DNA from: Peribacillus loiseleuriae
GTDB lineage: Bacteria; Bacillota; Bacilli; Bacillales; DSM-1321
Assembly: GCF_001183985.1 (NCBI RefSeq)
Contig: NZ_LFZW01000001.1
Location: 4,741,621 to 4,805,620, forward strand
Direction: 5' to 3'
DNA: 64,000 bases
How positions within the stretch are numbered: the first letter of the stretch is position 1; every line of letters begins with the position of its first letter. The notes beneath the pieces are model-generated. The model had not been told where the DNA came from. It did not search any database and was given only the letters and a program-made list of their open reading frames with translations. Positions 61,840-64,000 of this stretch are shown one piece after another. A program made the position numbers and the translations under genes.

Positions 61840-64000
61840 TTAGTTGCTTGCAGTTCCGTTCGTAACTTGATTTCCATTTACATCTGTTAATTCAGCATTG
61901 TTAAAGTCTACAGTCACTTTATCACTAGCTGTAATAGCATCAGTTAAGGTTACTTTTAATTTTCCTGCATCAACTGATTTTTCAGCAGCTACAGTTGAAC
62001 CATTCACTTTTACTGTAATACCTTCTAATAAAACTTCATTCTTATTTAAATCCTCGGATTTTACCGCTTCAGAGAAGCTTACTACCAATTCATTACTGCC
62101 ATTTACAGTTAAAGTTGGAGTAACAGTAGGAGCAACATTTTCCGTTAAAGTTAATTCCACAGAGTTTTCCCCAGTCGCTAATGTGTTGCCGAACTTGTCT
62201 GTTAAGTTAGATGCTATAAAAGTATGATTTCCATTAGCAGTAACAAAAGACTCAGGTAATGTAATTCTAACTTTATTTTTATTATCTACAAATTTAATCT
62301 CTGTATTGGATGGTAATACCTTACCGCCAAGTTTGTAGTTGGAAGCAGTTAATACAGAGTCACTCATACCGTCTTCATTTGTGTTTGCAAAAACAACATC
62401 AATCACATTTTTATCTACTGAAATAGTTGTAGTAATAACAGCTGCTGGTTCTACTCCAGATGCTGCAGGACGAACAACATTTAAACTAATTGCATTCGCA
62501 TTTTTGTTCATGTAGTTATCAACCACTGCATCTTTTGCAATTTCAACAACATAATTTTTCTCTGTTGCAAGTTGTGAATTAGCAGCAAGTACTAACTCTA
62601 ATTTGTTTTTAACAGATTGTCCATTTACAACTGGATGTTTAGATGAAGTCACTGTTAATGTTTTTGAGCTTTGCATAATTCCATCAATTGATTTGACAGT
62701 CAAAGCTTCAATAGTAGACTCCGCTACATCTTCATTGAAATCAAGAACAATTTTTCCGTCTGCTGTAGCAGAAGCACTTGATAATGACGCTGCTGTTTTA
62801 TCAGCCGTAAATGTAGAATTAAACTTCACTTCTTGCATTTTATTTGATGTTGCTGCTTTATCAGCAAAGTCTTTTACAACAACTTCAGAAGTAAAGAAAT
62901 TTTTGTTGTTTGCAAAGAATGAACCATCATTTGCTTTTTGTACATCAACAACAAACGTTTTATTATCAGTAGTTGTAATATCGTTTACTTTTATTCCACC
63001 GATCGTGATCGTACCAGCAGTAACCTCTTTAGAGAATGTTAAAGACAATTTGTTTCCATTTGCTGAAGTTGATACTGTTGGAATGGTTGAATCAACGCTT
63101 TTTGCAGGCACTGTAAATGATAAAGTTAAGTGATCTGCTTTGTTTGGTGTTGGAGTTGCTGTATCTTTTGCACCCACAATATCAATCGTGTATGTTTTTC
63201 CAACTTCTAAACCATTAAGAGTAAATGAGTCTTTGTTAGTAGAACTTGGAGTTGTTTGAACTCCATTTACAGACACAGTTCCAATAGTTGATAATTCTTC
63301 TGTAAATGAGATCGTTGCATTAGCCGTTTTTCCATCGACACTATAGTTAGCAAATGTCGTTTCACTTACTGAAGGTGCAACTACGTCAGCATAAGTTAAA
63401 AGGGAAACATACTTAGCCGTTTGAACTGGTTGGTTCGTTTTGTCTTTATTGACAGTATTTAAAGGTGCAACTGTGACAACTGCATTAGATACTTCTGTAT
63501 TATCCAATGTATATGTTACAGTTTTTCGATCTTTAGAAAGTTTAGCAGTATCTGCTACGACTTGTTTGCCTTCTAATGAGAATGCAGCTTCTAATTGTGC
63601 TACAGTTGTTCCTTCAGCAAGTACTGTATTAAATTTCACAACGACTTGTTTAGCGTTAATAGCGTTGATACTCTCAACACTAGGAGCCGCCGCTACAGGT
63701 TTTTCAAGTGTAGAACCTTTCTCCCAATCCGTTTCAGTTAATAACTTCGCAAAGTCAGCACGTTTGATTTGTGCTTCTGGAGAGAAAGTTGTTGCTGTAG
63801 TACCCGTAATTAATCCATGTGAGTAAAGAACCTTCACATAGTCCGCATACCATTTTTTATTATCAACATCTGTAAAGTTGGCTACTGGTCCATCCGCTTT
63901 CAAAGTTAAATGGTAAGCTTCTACTACCATTTTCGCAAATTCACCACGAGTCAATGTGCCTGTTGGATCGAATTTTCCTTCACCTTTACCGTTAATCAAT
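61840..64000 (-). CDS. S-layer-type protein with N-terminal SLH domains (partial)
   Basis: At least 719 residues; the N-terminus lies beyond the right edge. It begins inside an SLH repeat (FDPTGTLTRGEFAKMVVEAY), followed by a full one (FTDVDNKKWYADYVKVLYSH, FSPEAQIKRADFAKLL). From about residue 110 there are many Ig-like/Big repeats of the type VESINAINAKQVVVKFNTVL, VTYTLDNTEVSNAVVTVAPL and LTFSKEVTAGTITIGG. Very low Cys and high Thr/Val/Asn/Lys, typical of self-assembling S-layer proteins, anchored by SLH to pyruvylated wall polymer. It ends in GNQVTNGTASN. Major S-layer status is inferred from the architecture. Confidence 0.85.
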   Translation of the reverse strand, partial: LINGKGEGKFDPTGTLTRGEFAKMVVEAYHLTLKADGPVANFTDVDNKKWYADYVKVLYSHGLITGTTATTFSPEAQIKRADFAKLLTETDWEKGSTLEKPVAAAPSVESINAINAKQVVVKFNTVLAEGTTVAQLEAAFSLEGKQVVADTAKLSKDRKTVTYTLDNTEVSNAVVTVAPLNTVNKDKTNQPVQTAKYVSLLTYADVVAPSVSETTFANYSVDGKTANATISFTEELSTIGTVSVNGVQTTPSSTNKDSFTLNGLEVGKTYTIDIVGAKDTATPTPNKADHLTLSFTVPAKSVDSTIPTVSTSANGNKLSLTFSKEVTAGTITIGGIKVNDITTTDNKTFVVDVQKANDGSFFANNKNFFTSEVVVKDFADKAATSNKMQEVKFNSTFTADKTAASLSSASATADGKIVLDFNEDVAESTIEALTVKSIDGIMQSSKTLTVTSSKHPVVNGQSVKNKLELVLAANSQLATEKNYVVEIAKDAVVDNYMNKNANAISLNVVRPAASGVEPAAVITTTISVDKNVIDVVFANTNEDGMSDSVLTASNYKLGGKVLPSNTEIKFVDNKNKVRITLPESFVTANGNHTFIASNLTDKFGNTLATGENSVELTLTENVAPTVTPTLTVNGSNELVVSFSEAVKSEDLNKNEVLLEGITVKVNGSTVAAEKSVDAGKLKVTLTDAITASDKVTVDFNNAELTDVNGNQVTNGTASN

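Noticed and set aside
62603-63133. Long plus-strand open frame (176 codons)
   Set aside because: Lies fully antisense within the S-layer-type gene, has no ribosome site, and is Thr/Ser/Val-rich as a mirror of the true coding strand.

Overview
The window looks like the chromosome of a low-GC, spore-former-type Firmicute (Bacillales: Bacillaceae or Planococcaceae/Caryophanaceae, for example the Bacillus-Lysinibacillus-Ureibacillus range). The evidence is the base composition, strong AGGAGG-type ribosome sites with TTG/GTG starts, several SLH-anchored surface proteins including an apparent S-layer protein, a SinR-type repressor, and an exopolysaccharide (EPS) operon in B. subtilis epsA-O style. 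The species cannot be fixed from sequence reading alone. No tRNA, rRNA, CRISPR array or intact insertion sequence was seen.

Layout. 1-12.9 kb: secreted and surface proteins. These are a large LTD/endonuclease (cut by the window edge), a 5'-nucleotidase whose 5' end is replaced by a group II intron remnant, an SLH protein, a membrane-anchored protein, a GDSL esterase with SLH domains, and a copper-amine-oxidase-N-type protein. 13.0-18.1 kb (minus strand): lasso peptide locus 1, with kinase K, RRE protein B1, protease B2, a decayed gene, ABC exporter D, a 43-aa precursor A1 and a GNAT enzyme; it has no cyclase. 18.6-22.0 kb (plus strand): a 1137-aa multidomain beta-helix protein. 22.3-50.5 kb (minus strand): sinR-like gene and a ~28-kb EPS operon (EpsA, EpsB, EpsC, GtaB, an HlyD-type adaptor, about 13 glycosyl-, acyl- and pyruvyl-transferases, EpsG polymerase, flippase, GalE, EpsL/M/N). 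50.7-55.8 kb (minus strand): lasso locus 2, with cyclase C, a 47-aa precursor A2, a decayed second kinase gene K', a nucleotidyltransferase N and a YdcF-like protein; it has no B1, B2 or exporter. 57-64 kb: two tandem paralogous surface proteins, palindromic MITE-like elements, and the S-layer-type protein cut by the right edge.

Main conclusion. The two lasso loci are complementary halves: C and N exist only in locus 2; B1, B2, D and an intact K only in locus 1; each has its own precursor ending in Ser. Both halves and the EPS operon carry the same 16-bp operator-like palindrome (GTTC-N8-GAAC, core GTTCTTT/AAAGAAC) in their promoter regions. This matches the known B. subtilis SinR recognition element GTTCTYT, and a SinR homologue lies at the end of the EPS operon. 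The inferred system is a split, C-terminally phosphorylated and possibly glycosylated two-product lasso peptide pathway, wrapped around the biofilm-matrix operon and co-regulated with it. The motifs, gene content and palindromes are read directly from the sequence; co-regulation and trans-complementation are inference.
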